Of a stretch of DNA of 20,486 nt, positions 13,156-20,486 are shown piece after piece. The DNA is from a virus. The translations under genes were made by a program, and so were the position numbers. The notes under the pieces are model-generated. The model worked only from the letters and a program-made list of their open reading frames with translations. It was not told the DNA's origin and did not search any database. The stretch covers positions 330 to 20,815 of the IMG/VR virus record IMGVR_UViG_3300030106_001866. The stretch is one strand, 5' to 3'. Positions within the stretch are counted from its first letter, which is position 1; every line of letters starts with the position of its first letter.

Positions 13156-16008
13156 TTAATCCTCGAATCCTGCGCCTGAATTTGTAATAACAAAGTCAAG
13201 GGCGATGAACTCAATTGCTCTTGCTGGCTTTAAGAAGATCTTGGCGTACATGATGTTTCTGTCAACCAACTCTGGGGTCGTTGTAGACTCATCAAGAATC
13301 ACTCGGTAATCGGTTAAACCAAGACGGGACTGGACACTTCGGAGGAAAGGATCAACCTTTGACAAGAAGCGGTTCCAAGTCGCTGGTACATTTTGGTCAA
13401 ACAATATAGTAGCCGAAATTCTTGAGATCTCACGTTTAAGGAAGATCAAGAGACGACGGACATTAACCCTGTCAAGAGCAGAAGGGGTAACCTGGAGGGT
13501 CTTTTGACCGAAGATTACAATACCCTCTGCTGGGAATGTTGCGATTGGGTTGATGTTCGCCTCATAAAGATCATCACGTTCCTTGGAAGACAAACGAGTA
13601 CGGGTTTGAACAACTGGAATACCAGCCGAACCCTCTGTTAATCCACCGCGAGTAAATCCAGCCGGTGCGAACCAAAGCTCAGAATCACGTTGAGCGCTCG
13701 AGAACGTTCCAAGGGCGACAACTGATGGTGGGACGAATACAAGCGAGTCACTAATAGTGTCTTGGATTTGGACCCAAGGGTAGTAGCAAGCGCCATAACT
13801 GGAGTTAAGCTGTCTTGCTCTTAAGTTTGTGATCGCTGTGGAGACAGAACCAGCGTTTTGTTGCTGTGTCTGTGTGTTCTCGGTCTGTGGCAAGTATCCA
13901 CTGTCAATGTCAATAAGACCCAAGGCATCACCACGGCTCTCGCAAATCTCAAGAACCTTAGCGGTCAAAGCAGAGTTGTGGATACCAGGGACAGTTAAGA
14001 GGTTCATCTCAACGTTCTCAGGATCAGCAACGGTGTCGAGAGCACGACGCACACTGTAGAAAGCATAGTTTGTAGTGTCGCTTCCACCTGCGAGATCGGT
14101 ATTGTTGAAAGCCTCTTTATCTCGGATATCAAGTCCATCGAATCCTCCAACAAGTGGCACAGTAAATCGGTTGTATCCCATGTCAAGAACTTGCTCATAG
14201 GTTCCACTAACTGCTGTAAAAGATGTCCCTGCTCGGCGTGAACCAGACAGATAAACTGCAACCTCACCTGTGTCTCCACTATTAGAAGACTTTAAGTCAT
14301 CAAGGGAGAAAATGTAAGATCTCTCAGTTCCGGCACCAACTGCAAAAGCGTCTGCGGAATTTGGTAAAGCTCTAACAATATCAATGTAGCTGCTTTCAAA
14401 ACGATTGTTTCCGTTCTGCGTAGTATCAGCACCAAAGTAAGCATCTGTCGGATCTGGGATATCTCCATCAGAAGCGCTAACTCTCAATTTAATTGATGGA
14501 TAGTTAACGGTAGCTGTAATAACACCATCTGCACTTGTTCCATCTTGAACAAACCAGAATGGATTATCATTTCCGTGCAAGAATGGGTGTGCGATACCGG
14601 ATGCACCTGTAACATAAGTATCAGGTGGAGTATCACTACCAGAGACAACTGTTCCCCAGTTCTTAAACCGAACAGGACCGAACGAACCGAATGGCAAGAG
14701 TCTTGCATCAGTGGCTGCGGCTTCAACATCCTCATTTACTTCAACACGAATAATCGCAGAATTATTTTGGAAGTTTCCATATGTGCGATAACGACGCTCT
14801 GTGTCATCCCACACGATAAACTGATCACCAATCACTCTTCCAATATAATTTGGAGAAGCGGGATTGAGATTGACAGAGCTAAATCTCTCTATCACAATTG
14901 GAGAGTTATCATTATCTCTAAGGTCGCGTACTTCAACGGAGAAAGAACCATAAGGGTCAAGTTCACTTGTAGAAGCCTTAATATCTGTAATAGAGATTTT
15001 AACTCTTTTTTGCTGATCATCGCCCGAATCAAGTGTATGGAACTTAATTAGCTTTGTCATGCTATTAGCATCGTAGCCATCAAAAGCAGACTGAAGATCT
15101 TGAGAAATAATCCAAGGTGTCTGTGCGGCTCTAAATCCAAAGCGGAAATTAGCTGCGCTGTTGGAGCCAGAATCAAGTCCTAAAATAATACCAAAAGATG
15201 CTCCGCTAATATTATCAGCAACTTCTCTCTCGTAACTTGGTCCAAGCCAGTAAGTCTCTGCTTGTGCTGTTCTTGTAATCGCACTATTAATAAGTGTTGG
15301 ATTTGTGTTGAACACTTTGCGAAGGTACTTAGAGCTTGAGCGCGTAAAGTCAAAAGCTGTTTCCTTAACAAGAGATCCATCTTTATCTTTGATAAGAACT
15401 TTATACTCAACTGTAGCTGCTCCAGCAACTCCAGCAGAATTTAAGTCCTTGAATAAAACAGCAGAACCAGTCGCAATTGTAGTGCTGTTTCTAACTGTAC
15501 CAGAAAGTTCAATTGAGCCTTCATCAAGATACCACTTAGCAGCAAGGACACCAGTCACAGGGGTAGCGTGTGAAGCAGATGGGAAGATAAATAAGCCATA
15601 AGCACCGCCATTAACTGCGGGATCTAAGTCATTAGAACCAGAAACCTGCCAGCCTGCTTCGCCTGCGCCGCCGTCAGCAACCTGAGAGCTTTGACCGCCG
15701 AGGAGACGAACAACTGTAAGAGCGTTGCTATTACGGAGATAAGCCTGGGCAGCGTATGCAGCATAAGTTGGTGCAGTGTAATTACCATTACGCCAGACAT
15801 CACCACCTTGACCGCCTGCAATTGGGTTACCAAAGATCTCTACGAACTCTGAGAATGAACGAACCTTAACGGGACGCATTCCTGGTCCTCGCTCTGTTCG
15901 ACCAACAACCACAGGACCAACCTCATCGGGGAGGGCGGGTAGTTGGGAGTTGTCAATTTCATTGATGAAAATACCGGGTGAAATAAACTTAAAAGATTTA
16001 ACTGACAT
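13156..16008 (-). CDS. 18: Tail sheath protein gp18 (enlarged)
   Basis: This 950-residue contractile sheath subunit is much longer than T4 gp18 (659). The N-terminus is typical: SPGIFINEIDNS, then GPVVVGRTERGP, SFSEFVEIFGNP and YAAQAYLRNSNALTVVRLLG within the first 105 residues. The conserved core returns at about residue 669 with LLTVPGIHN and GLIDIDS, followed by WFAPAGFTRG (779-788), INPIATFPAEGIVIFGQKTL (819-838) and the C-terminal helical and beta strand region that links neighbours. The stretch 120-665 is beta-rich and poorly conserved, and holds roughly 290 extra residues that probably form surface domains on the outside of the sheath. The start has AAGGAGA and follows a 102-bp gap containing a promoter-like repeat. 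Identification is firm; the role of the extra domains is not known. Confidence 0.95.
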   Translation of the reverse strand: MSVKSFKFISPGIFINEIDNSQLPALPDEVGPVVVGRTERGPGMRPVKVRSFSEFVEIFGNPIAGGQGGDVWRNGNYTAPTYAAYAAQAYLRNSNALTVVRLLGGQSSQVADGGAGEAGWQVSGSNDLDPAVNGGAYGLFIFPSASHATPVTGVLAAKWYLDEGSIELSGTVRNSTTIATGSAVLFKDLNSAGVAGAATVEYKVLIKDKDGSLVKETAFDFTRSSSKYLRKVFNTNPTLINSAITRTAQAETYWLGPSYEREVADNISGASFGIILGLDSGSNSAANFRFGFRAAQTPWIISQDLQSAFDGYDANSMTKLIKFHTLDSGDDQQKRVKISITDIKASTSELDPYGSFSVEVRDLRDNDNSPIVIERFSSVNLNPASPNYIGRVIGDQFIVWDDTERRYRTYGNFQNNSAIIRVEVNEDVEAAATDARLLPFGSFGPVRFKNWGTVVSGSDTPPDTYVTGASGIAHPFLHGNDNPFWFVQDGTSADGVITATVNYPSIKLRVSASDGDIPDPTDAYFGADTTQNGNNRFESSYIDIVRALPNSADAFAVGAGTERSYIFSLDDLKSSNSGDTGEVAVYLSGSRRAGTSFTAVSGTYEQVLDMGYNRFTVPLVGGFDGLDIRDKEAFNNTDLAGGSDTTNYAFYSVRRALDTVADPENVEMNLLTVPGIHNSALTAKVLEICESRGDALGLIDIDSGYLPQTENTQTQQQNAGSVSTAITNLRARQLNSSYGACYYPWVQIQDTISDSLVFVPPSVVALGTFSSAQRDSELWFAPAGFTRGGLTEGSAGIPVVQTRTRLSSKERDDLYEANINPIATFPAEGIVIFGQKTLQVTPSALDRVNVRRLLIFLKREISRISATILFDQNVPATWNRFLSKVDPFLRSVQSRLGLTDYRVILDESTTTPELVDRNIMYAKIFLKPARAIEFIALDFVITNSGAGFED

Positions 16009-16066
16009 TATGAAGTGTCTCCTTGTCGCTCTTCAAAAATCTTGAGAATAAAATATTCTGATTATC

Positions 16067-16087
16067 GTTAATAAATAGTTAATAAAT
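16067..16087 (-). promoter_or_regulatory. Tandem repeat with AACTATTTA motif upstream of sheath gene
   Basis: In the 102-bp gap before the sheath gene the minus strand carries ATTTATTAAC twice (16067-16076 and 16078-16087), with an 11-bp period, one helical turn. The junction creates AACTATTTA at 16072-16080, the motif found in three other gaps. The ATG is 63 nt downstream. Such phasing suits a dimeric DNA-binding protein or a doubled promoter element. The rest of the gap is AT-rich and holds a weak 6-bp hairpin at 16045-16059 without a T-run. Confidence 0.5.
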
Positions 16088-16110
16088 TGACGAAAGTCCT
16101 AAATATAACT

Positions 16111-17016
16111 TTATGAACGATAAAAAGGAATATTGCCACTGACTTGCATATGTTCAGGTATATCACCTAAGATGACGTGCTCTCTTGGAATCTTTACTTC
16201 AACGGCATTTTCTCTGCGTACAATCTTAGGACGCTCCTCATTTTTGTCTGCTCCAATAATGTATCCAATAACTCTAAAATTAATTTGAGTCTCGTAGCCT
16301 CGGGCATCCTCGAGTAGTGCTGAGGCGTTATTGTTTAGAGTGTAATCTGAGTCAATAAAGACTTCAAAACGATGATTATCTTTCTCGATAACAAAATAAT
16401 TTACCGCACCAGTCTTAGTCATAAACGGTGTAATTATTTCATTAATTTGTTGTTGATATTCGGACATTACTGTCAACGTGTAGGTGACCTCAAGATAAAC
16501 TGGAATTGGAACCGTGATTGTTTCATAAACTACTTTTTCATTCTTTATTGGAAAATTATTTTGATTAGATCCAATTCCATCTAAAACTAATCTTTTTGAA
16601 TCAGCATTTGCAAAGTTAGCAGTCTTGTCCTGTTTAATTGTTCTCGCAACAGTCATTGAACCACCCTTGTTATCTGGGAGGTTCATTGCTGCTGCATAAT
16701 AAGCACCGCGCTTTGTTAAATCCTTTGAAATACCTGTACGCTCAATGCTCATGATTGGGTAGATTAACCAACCATTAACATCGCGAAGTTCTCTATTATG
16801 TTTGATTTGAAATGCTCGCTCGGCTCCAGCCCAAATAAATGGCACCTTTTTAAAACCTTTGTTTGTAGAACAGAAGATATCAAGCTCCTCGTCAATATAA
16901 TCAAACAAGGCGCGGTCAATCGTTTCAATAGTTGAGGGCTGAATCTCTAATTCTTTTAACGGGGCAAGATCTGTTCCTCTTGTCTGGCTGAAATCATCTG
17001 GATAATCAGGTGGCAT
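16111..17016 (-). CDS. 15: Proximal tail sheath stabilisation/tail terminator protein gp15
   Basis: This 301-residue protein (T4 gp15 has 272) caps the completed tail and forms the joint to the neck. Matching elements are KKVPFIWAGAERAFQIK (56-72, as in the family 'VPVxYAxxxRxF'), LIYPIMSIERTG (84-95), VPIPVYLEVTYTLTVMSEYQ (169-188), QQQINEIITPFM (188-199) and ETQINFRVIGYII (242-254). The last 45 residues are rich in Arg, Glu and Val and seem to be an extension. The start codon lies 11 bp inside the neck gene, with AGAGGGA upstream, so the two are coupled. In T4 the terminase genes 16 and 17 follow gene 15; here the sheath gene follows instead. Confidence 0.88.
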   Translation of the reverse strand: MPPDYPDDFSQTRGTDLAPLKELEIQPSTIETIDRALFDYIDEELDIFCSTNKGFKKVPFIWAGAERAFQIKHNRELRDVNGWLIYPIMSIERTGISKDLTKRGAYYAAAMNLPDNKGGSMTVARTIKQDKTANFANADSKRLVLDGIGSNQNNFPIKNEKVVYETITVPIPVYLEVTYTLTVMSEYQQQINEIITPFMTKTGAVNYFVIEKDNHRFEVFIDSDYTLNNNASALLEDARGYETQINFRVIGYIIGADKNEERPKIVRRENAVEVKIPREHVILGDIPEHMQVSGNIPFYRS

Positions 17017-17500
17017 CGAATAGTCCCTCTCTTGAGTAGTATGCTGTAGCTACAATTTCAAATGTATGATCAATCTGACCAAATAATTGTCTTGCCCACT
17101 GTGTGCTGACGATCTCGTAGTAATAATCGCCATATAAAACAAAGTCACCTTCACGGACATAAAGGTCTTGATCTTCAAGTAATCTTCGCTTGTGGAAGTG
17201 AATTGTAATTGTGTTCTGCTTATCCATACCAGCAACTGTGTCTGCTTTTGTTTCTGTGCTTTGATAGTCTACAAGAGCATAGACGCGAACAGGTGGTAAG
17301 AATGTTTTTTCTATAGCCTCGCCATAAAGGTTATTGTATTGTGTGATTGAATCGTCAATAGGATAGTAAACAATTTGCTGCCCTATAACGCGCTCAATAA
17401 GCTCGTCATTAACTTGCTTAACAAGGTTGCGCTCTTTTTCACCAAGGAACAGCGGGGGTGGTGGCTGGTCTGGCTGTTTCCATTTTTCGTCGTCTGACAT
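17006..17500 (-). CDS. 14: Neck protein gp14
   Basis: This 164-residue protein is shorter than T4 gp14 (256). After a Pro-rich head (9-17) the sequence reads VNDELIERVIGQQIVYYPID (30-49), then LYGEAIEKTFLPPVRVYALV (58-77). This is the pattern of gp14-type proteins, in which a 'hDxhIexxxgxxIxYxPhxxxxxdxLxGEaxxxxFxxxhxh' region opens the protein. The C-terminal half has an IHF beta strand, REGDFVLYGDYYYEI (116-130) and LFGQIDHTFEIVATAYY (139-155), as expected for a head-tail connector of the T4 neck. Position between gp13-like and gp15-like genes supports this. The ribosome-binding site AAGGGGG overlaps the stop of the preceding gene. The reduced size leaves some doubt about the exact T4 equivalence. 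Confidence 0.8.
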   Translation of the reverse strand: MSDDEKWKQPDQPPPPLFLGEKERNLVKQVNDELIERVIGQQIVYYPIDDSITQYNNLYGEAIEKTFLPPVRVYALVDYQSTETKADTVAGMDKQNTITIHFHKRRLLEDQDLYVREGDFVLYGDYYYEIVSTQWARQLFGQIDHTFEIVATAYYSREGLFDAT

Positions 17501-17510
17501 TTATTCCCCC

Positions 17511-18809
17511 TTACCCTACGAAAACGCCTGCTGGTATTTTCTGACTGAGGTTATTGACATTATCGCTGATCTCTGAATCCTTAGCAGCAAGAGCTTGATA
17601 GGTCAATTGATCTAAGACATCGCTCAATTCGCCTCTAAGATTTGTTTGTTCTTCGCGAGCTTCACTAATTAAGGCAGTTCCGTTGAGGGTTACAGACTCA
17701 CCAGGGATTGGAACAGTAGCAAACTTAGAGCGGATCTGTCCAAGTGTTTCTTTGCATAGCGCGAGGGCAAAACGACGAATCCACTGCTTACCAATAGAGT
17801 TGATATTTGCGTATGGAATATTTGCAAAAGGAATTGTATTCATGTTGTTGATACCATCAATTCCAGAAACAGAGCCAGAGGTTTCTGTCCACGCATCTTC
17901 AACGATTCTAAAATCAAAGTGATAAAACTCAGGCGTAACATTACCTGGATTTACAGGCATCGGAAAAAGTCTTAAGTTGTTATTATCTAACTGAAATGAA
18001 TAGTGAGAGTTTCTTGTATAAATTGCATCTTCAAACTCCATTGCTTGTGATTTATTTTGCCAAACAGGAACCAACTGAAAGGTTGAATCATCTGCGTATT
18101 GTCCATAGTTAGCTAAGTTACCAACTGTGTTTAATCCACCATAGTACCCAAAGAATCTCCACATGGCTGATGGTGTCTTGTAATAGACCTTATCAACAAT
18201 AACTCTCTTGCCGCTTACTAAACCGCTGTAAGGAACAGGGTCGCCTGTAGCTACATCTAGATTGTTGTTTGACGCACTTAAAATAATTGCACCTAAATCA
18301 TAGTCTTGTATGTTTTTTATAGGAGCAAAAGAACCAGAGTAGATTCTTGTTAATCCACCAATTCCAACTTGAGTTGAAACAGCGTCACCATACTTTTGAT
18401 TTAAGGCAAAAGTAACTTTTGGATACTTCAAGGCAATGTGTGTTCCACTTAAACTTGATGAAAGTTCTCCCTCTTTCAATTCACCATCATGGTCAAAAGT
18501 TCCTGTAGTCATGCCAAGAATATCAGAAAGAATATTCTTTGACTGATGCATGTTTACAATATAGGAGTATTCTAAGACTGCCTCTTCATATGCAGCATAT
18601 ACACTTCCTGTGGTTAGCTCGATATCTAATACATCACCACCAAGCTTTTGGTATGTATAATTAATCTGGTCTGCTGCACCTGATAAAAAATCTGTTGATG
18701 CATCGTATACACCAATTGGTGTTTGTAAGCTTACATCAGATGCTGATCCAGTTCGTGGTAATATAACAGCACTAACTTGGCTGACTGGAGTTAAAGTGGG
18801 TATCGCCAT
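17511..18809 (-). CDS. 13: Neck protein gp13
   Basis: This 432-residue protein (T4 gp13 has 309) is a head-completion neck subunit that joins portal and tail. The signature is YQKLGGDVLDIELTTG (53-68) followed by YAAYEEAVLEYSYI (71-84), equivalent to the 'LGxPVxxIxVxxxQhxDxxxxAhxxY' start of gp13. A beta-rich middle contains VYYKTPSAMWRFFGYYGG (208-225). The C-terminal helices carry WIRRFALALCKETLGQIRSK (343-362), then VPIPGESVTLNGTALISEA (366-384), matching the 'KxxxLPGGVxLxGxxhhxxA' region of cyanophage neck proteins. A 50-residue N-terminal extension and a larger middle account for the extra length. The start has GAGAGGAG 11 nt upstream, just after a terminator and a promoter-like motif. 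Confidence 0.85.
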   Translation of the reverse strand: MAIPTLTPVSQVSAVILPRTGSASDVSLQTPIGVYDASTDFLSGAADQINYTYQKLGGDVLDIELTTGSVYAAYEEAVLEYSYIVNMHQSKNILSDILGMTTGTFDHDGELKEGELSSSLSGTHIALKYPKVTFALNQKYGDAVSTQVGIGGLTRIYSGSFAPIKNIQDYDLGAIILSASNNNLDVATGDPVPYSGLVSGKRVIVDKVYYKTPSAMWRFFGYYGGLNTVGNLANYGQYADDSTFQLVPVWQNKSQAMEFEDAIYTRNSHYSFQLDNNNLRLFPMPVNPGNVTPEFYHFDFRIVEDAWTETSGSVSGIDGINNMNTIPFANIPYANINSIGKQWIRRFALALCKETLGQIRSKFATVPIPGESVTLNGTALISEAREEQTNLRGELSDVLDQLTYQALAAKDSEISDNVNNLSQKIPAGVFVG

Positions 18810-18830
18810 TAATTATAAGTCTCCTCTCAT

Positions 18831-18839
18831 TAAATAGTT
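18831..18839 (-). promoter_or_regulatory. Candidate late promoter motif (AACTATTTA)
   Basis: The minus strand reads AACTATTTA, 11 nt past the T-run of the capsid terminator and 21 nt before the gp13 ATG. The GAGAGGAG ribosome-binding site lies immediately downstream, so any transcript would have a leader of only about 15 nt. The terminator-then-motif arrangement matches that at 11397. Confidence 0.5.
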
Positions 18840-18848
18840 GACGGCATA

Positions 18849-18880
18849 AAGAAAACCCCCGCCAATTGCTTGACGAGGGA
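18849..18880 (-). terminator. Strong intrinsic terminator after the capsid gene
   Basis: On the minus strand a 10-bp stem (18857-18866 with 18871-18880, two G-U pairs) closes a GCAA tetraloop of the stable GNRA type and is followed by TTTTCTTTAT. It begins 31 nt after the capsid stop codon. It separates the highly expressed capsid transcript from the neck and tail genes. Confidence 0.9.
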
Positions 18881-18911
18881 ATTCTTTTATTCTACGAGTT
18901 GATTAATCGTA

Positions 18912-20486
18912 TTAAACGAGATCAACAACGATGACGAGTCCGTACATGTCGGGACGAACCATCTTCTTACCGTAGCGTGTCATGACTCCCTTGCGGGGCA
19001 CGAAGTCTTCGGTTCCGAAGATAGTAGGTGTGACCTGTAATGGCACGTATGGAGCATAGACGTATCCACTCTCTAAGAAGGATCCACCCTTGCGACCAAC
19101 GAGGACCACATTACGGGGGAAGTAAGGATCGACATAAACGTCCCACTTCTTGGAAAGTGCGCCAACTCTAACAGCGCCAACGGTTCCGCGTTCTGCGTCA
19201 GCAGTCACGGATGCACGGAATCCAGCGGTAAACTCAAGGACGTTAGCAACTTCAGGTCCGACGACGATGAAGTTAGCTGCGCCGCGAAGAGTCTTGCGGT
19301 GAATTTGTGCAGACACGTCGTTGATGGTCTCAACGAGAGTCTCGTACCACTCGGAAACAGTACCGGTGAAATCTGGAGTTGCTGTAGTAGCACCGATTTC
19401 TACACCAGTAAGTCTGTTTACAAACTTACCAGCGTGACGTGACCAGTAGTATTTACCAGCGGTAGCACCCTTAACGAGGTCTTCAAGAATCTCACGATCA
19501 ATCTCAAGAGCGATTTGCTCAGAGAGAATAGAAGTAAGCTCAACCTCTGCGTCAAGGTTGTGGTATGCGTTAAGATCTTGTCCTAACTCAGGGGTCCACT
19601 TAGCCTTGAGCTTCTTGGTGATAGCTGTGATGGACACAGAATCAACCTTGATGTCGATCTCAGGGATAACACCAGCATTTGCACCAACAACGTTGGAAGC
19701 CTGCTCAAGTCCGAAAAGGTCATCGCCAAGGACGGATCCAAGAGCACCACCAGCGATGAAGTCATCGTCAATTGCGAAGGTCAACGGAGTAGTACCAGCA
19801 GGTGAGGCACAGAGGGACTCAGAGAGAGCCACTGCGGAAGCGCCACCAGCGGTAGATGCCATAACAAGAACAATCTCGTCCTTGTCAGTGAGATCAGCAG
19901 TTTGAGCAACAGCGCCAGAGAACTGAGTTAAACGACGGATCTGCTGTCCATTAGCCACTGCTGCGGAAGAGGAAATGCTGATCAAGTTGTCGAGATTCAA
20001 CTGGGTAAGATCGGCGGCTGTAACCTTTGCAACAGCAACCGTAGTAGTGCCAGAAACAAACTCAGGATCATAGCGAACAAGCTTACTAAGCAAGCCAGCC
20101 TCATCACCTGCACCGCCGTATGTACCGGAAGCAACGATTGTAACTGTAGCAGTCACAGAACCAGTTGGGGAGGAGTAACCCTGATTCAATGCGTAGAAAG
20201 AATTCTCAGCATTGAGACCATCGAGGCTAACACCACCAGTAAGTTCTGCACCTACCTTTCCGCCGCCATAAAGTGAATCGCCGGAAAGCATTCCTAACTT
20301 ACTACCAGTATCATCAGAAACTGTGAAGTCGAGGAAGAAAATGAGTCCACTAGGGAGACTCATGGGTTGAACGGAAACGAGGTCGTTTGCGATCAAGCCG
20401 CCGAATACACGACGGACAATTGGAAATGCAACTGCTGCAAATCCTTCGACATCGCCAGATGCCATTGCGGAAGTTTCGCGAAGAAG
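18912..20486 (-). CDS. 23: Major capsid protein gp23 (5' end outside window)
   Basis: This is the T4-type HK97-fold shell protein, 5'-truncated by the window. Counting from the first internal Met (20465), AVAFPIVRRVFGGLIANDLV (11-30) and SVQPMSLPSGLIFFLDF (31-47) match the T4 'GIVRRAMPxLIGYDLCGVQPMxGPTG' region. KLKAKWTPELGQDLNAYHNL (285-304) and AEVELTSILSEQIALEIDRE (306-325) match the core that in T4 contains 'LKAxYxxELAQDLxAxHGLDAE'. YAPYVPLQVTP and MTRYGKK lie near the C-terminus. The frame stays open to the edge (upstream codons read LLRETSA) and no ribosome-binding site precedes the internal ATG, so that is not the real start. LRE fits the (I/L)-x-E cleavage pattern of the T4 gp21 prohead protease, so mature protein may start at Thr just before it. 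A terminator follows. Confidence 0.93.
   Translation of the reverse strand, partial: LLRETSAMASGDVEGFAAVAFPIVRRVFGGLIANDLVSVQPMSLPSGLIFFLDFTVSDDTGSKLGMLSGDSLYGGGKVGAELTGGVSLDGLNAENSFYALNQGYSSPTGSVTATVTIVASGTYGGAGDEAGLLSKLVRYDPEFVSGTTTVAVAKVTAADLTQLNLDNLISISSSAAVANGQQIRRLTQFSGAVAQTADLTDKDEIVLVMASTAGGASAVALSESLCASPAGTTPLTFAIDDDFIAGGALGSVLGDDLFGLEQASNVVGANAGVIPEIDIKVDSVSITAITKKLKAKWTPELGQDLNAYHNLDAEVELTSILSEQIALEIDREILEDLVKGATAGKYYWSRHAGKFVNRLTGVEIGATTATPDFTGTVSEWYETLVETINDVSAQIHRKTLRGAANFIVVGPEVANVLEFTAGFRASVTADAERGTVGAVRVGALSKKWDVYVDPYFPRNVVLVGRKGGSFLESGYVYAPYVPLQVTPTIFGTEDFVPRKGVMTRYGKKMVRPDMYGLVIVVDLV

Noticed and set aside
14545-15051. A 168-codon open frame on the plus strand inside the sheath gene
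   Set aside because: It is antisense to a firmly identified sheath gene, has no recognisable motifs, and its composition is that expected of a complementary frame.
1-20486. tRNAs, CRISPR arrays, insertion sequences, attachment sites, host metabolic genes
   Set aside because: I looked for each and saw no cloverleaf, spaced repeat array, transposase or integrase motif, or auxiliary metabolic gene.

Overview
The window is a stretch of a T4-related contractile-tailed phage (myovirus) genome. Every convincing gene lies on the minus strand, so expression runs right to left, from the capsid gene at the right edge to the replication-type genes at the left. No host gene, tRNA, integrase, insertion sequence or CRISPR array is visible. 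Diagnostic T4-type proteins (gp23, gp13, gp14, gp15, gp18, gp19, a gp26-type baseplate protein) are recognisable, but they are diverged and their order differs from T4. I infer a distant branch of the T4 superfamily, perhaps of the 'far-T4' kind (Rhodothermus phage RM378 is one), from an uncultured host. The window alone does not identify the host.

Layout, right to left. (1) 18912-20486: major capsid protein, cut by the right edge, closed by a strong intrinsic terminator. (2) 17511-18809, 17006-17500, 16111-17016: neck and tail-completion genes (gp13, gp14, gp15). (3) 13156-16008 and 12551-13114: an oversized tail sheath and the tail tube. (4) 11621-12475 and 11446-11613: a gp26-type zinc-ribbon protein and a small ORF whose frame overlaps it at a T7 run beside a Shine-Dalgarno-like GGAG, a candidate frameshift fusion; a second strong terminator follows. 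(5) 8872-11365: a small conserved protein and the tape measure. (6) 2407-8866: baseplate genes, comprising two probable gp48/gp54-type tube-cap paralogs, a gp53-type LysM-like wedge protein, a 1039-residue hub-like protein and a 457-residue protein with a Gly/Ser-rich tail. (7) 91-2397: a separate replication-flavoured module, with a compact family A DNA polymerase lacking an exonuclease domain, a diverged tubulin/FtsZ/TubZ-like protein and a small single-pass membrane protein.

A short minus-strand motif, AACTATTTA, recurs in intergenic gaps, twice just downstream of a terminator. It is a good candidate for this phage's late promoter element. Regions 1-6 encode the head shell, neck, tail and baseplate. 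Region 7 is the most novel part: a minimal polymerase, a tubulin-fold protein with an altered nucleotide-binding signature and a membrane-anchored peptide, packed as a tight operon directly behind virion genes.
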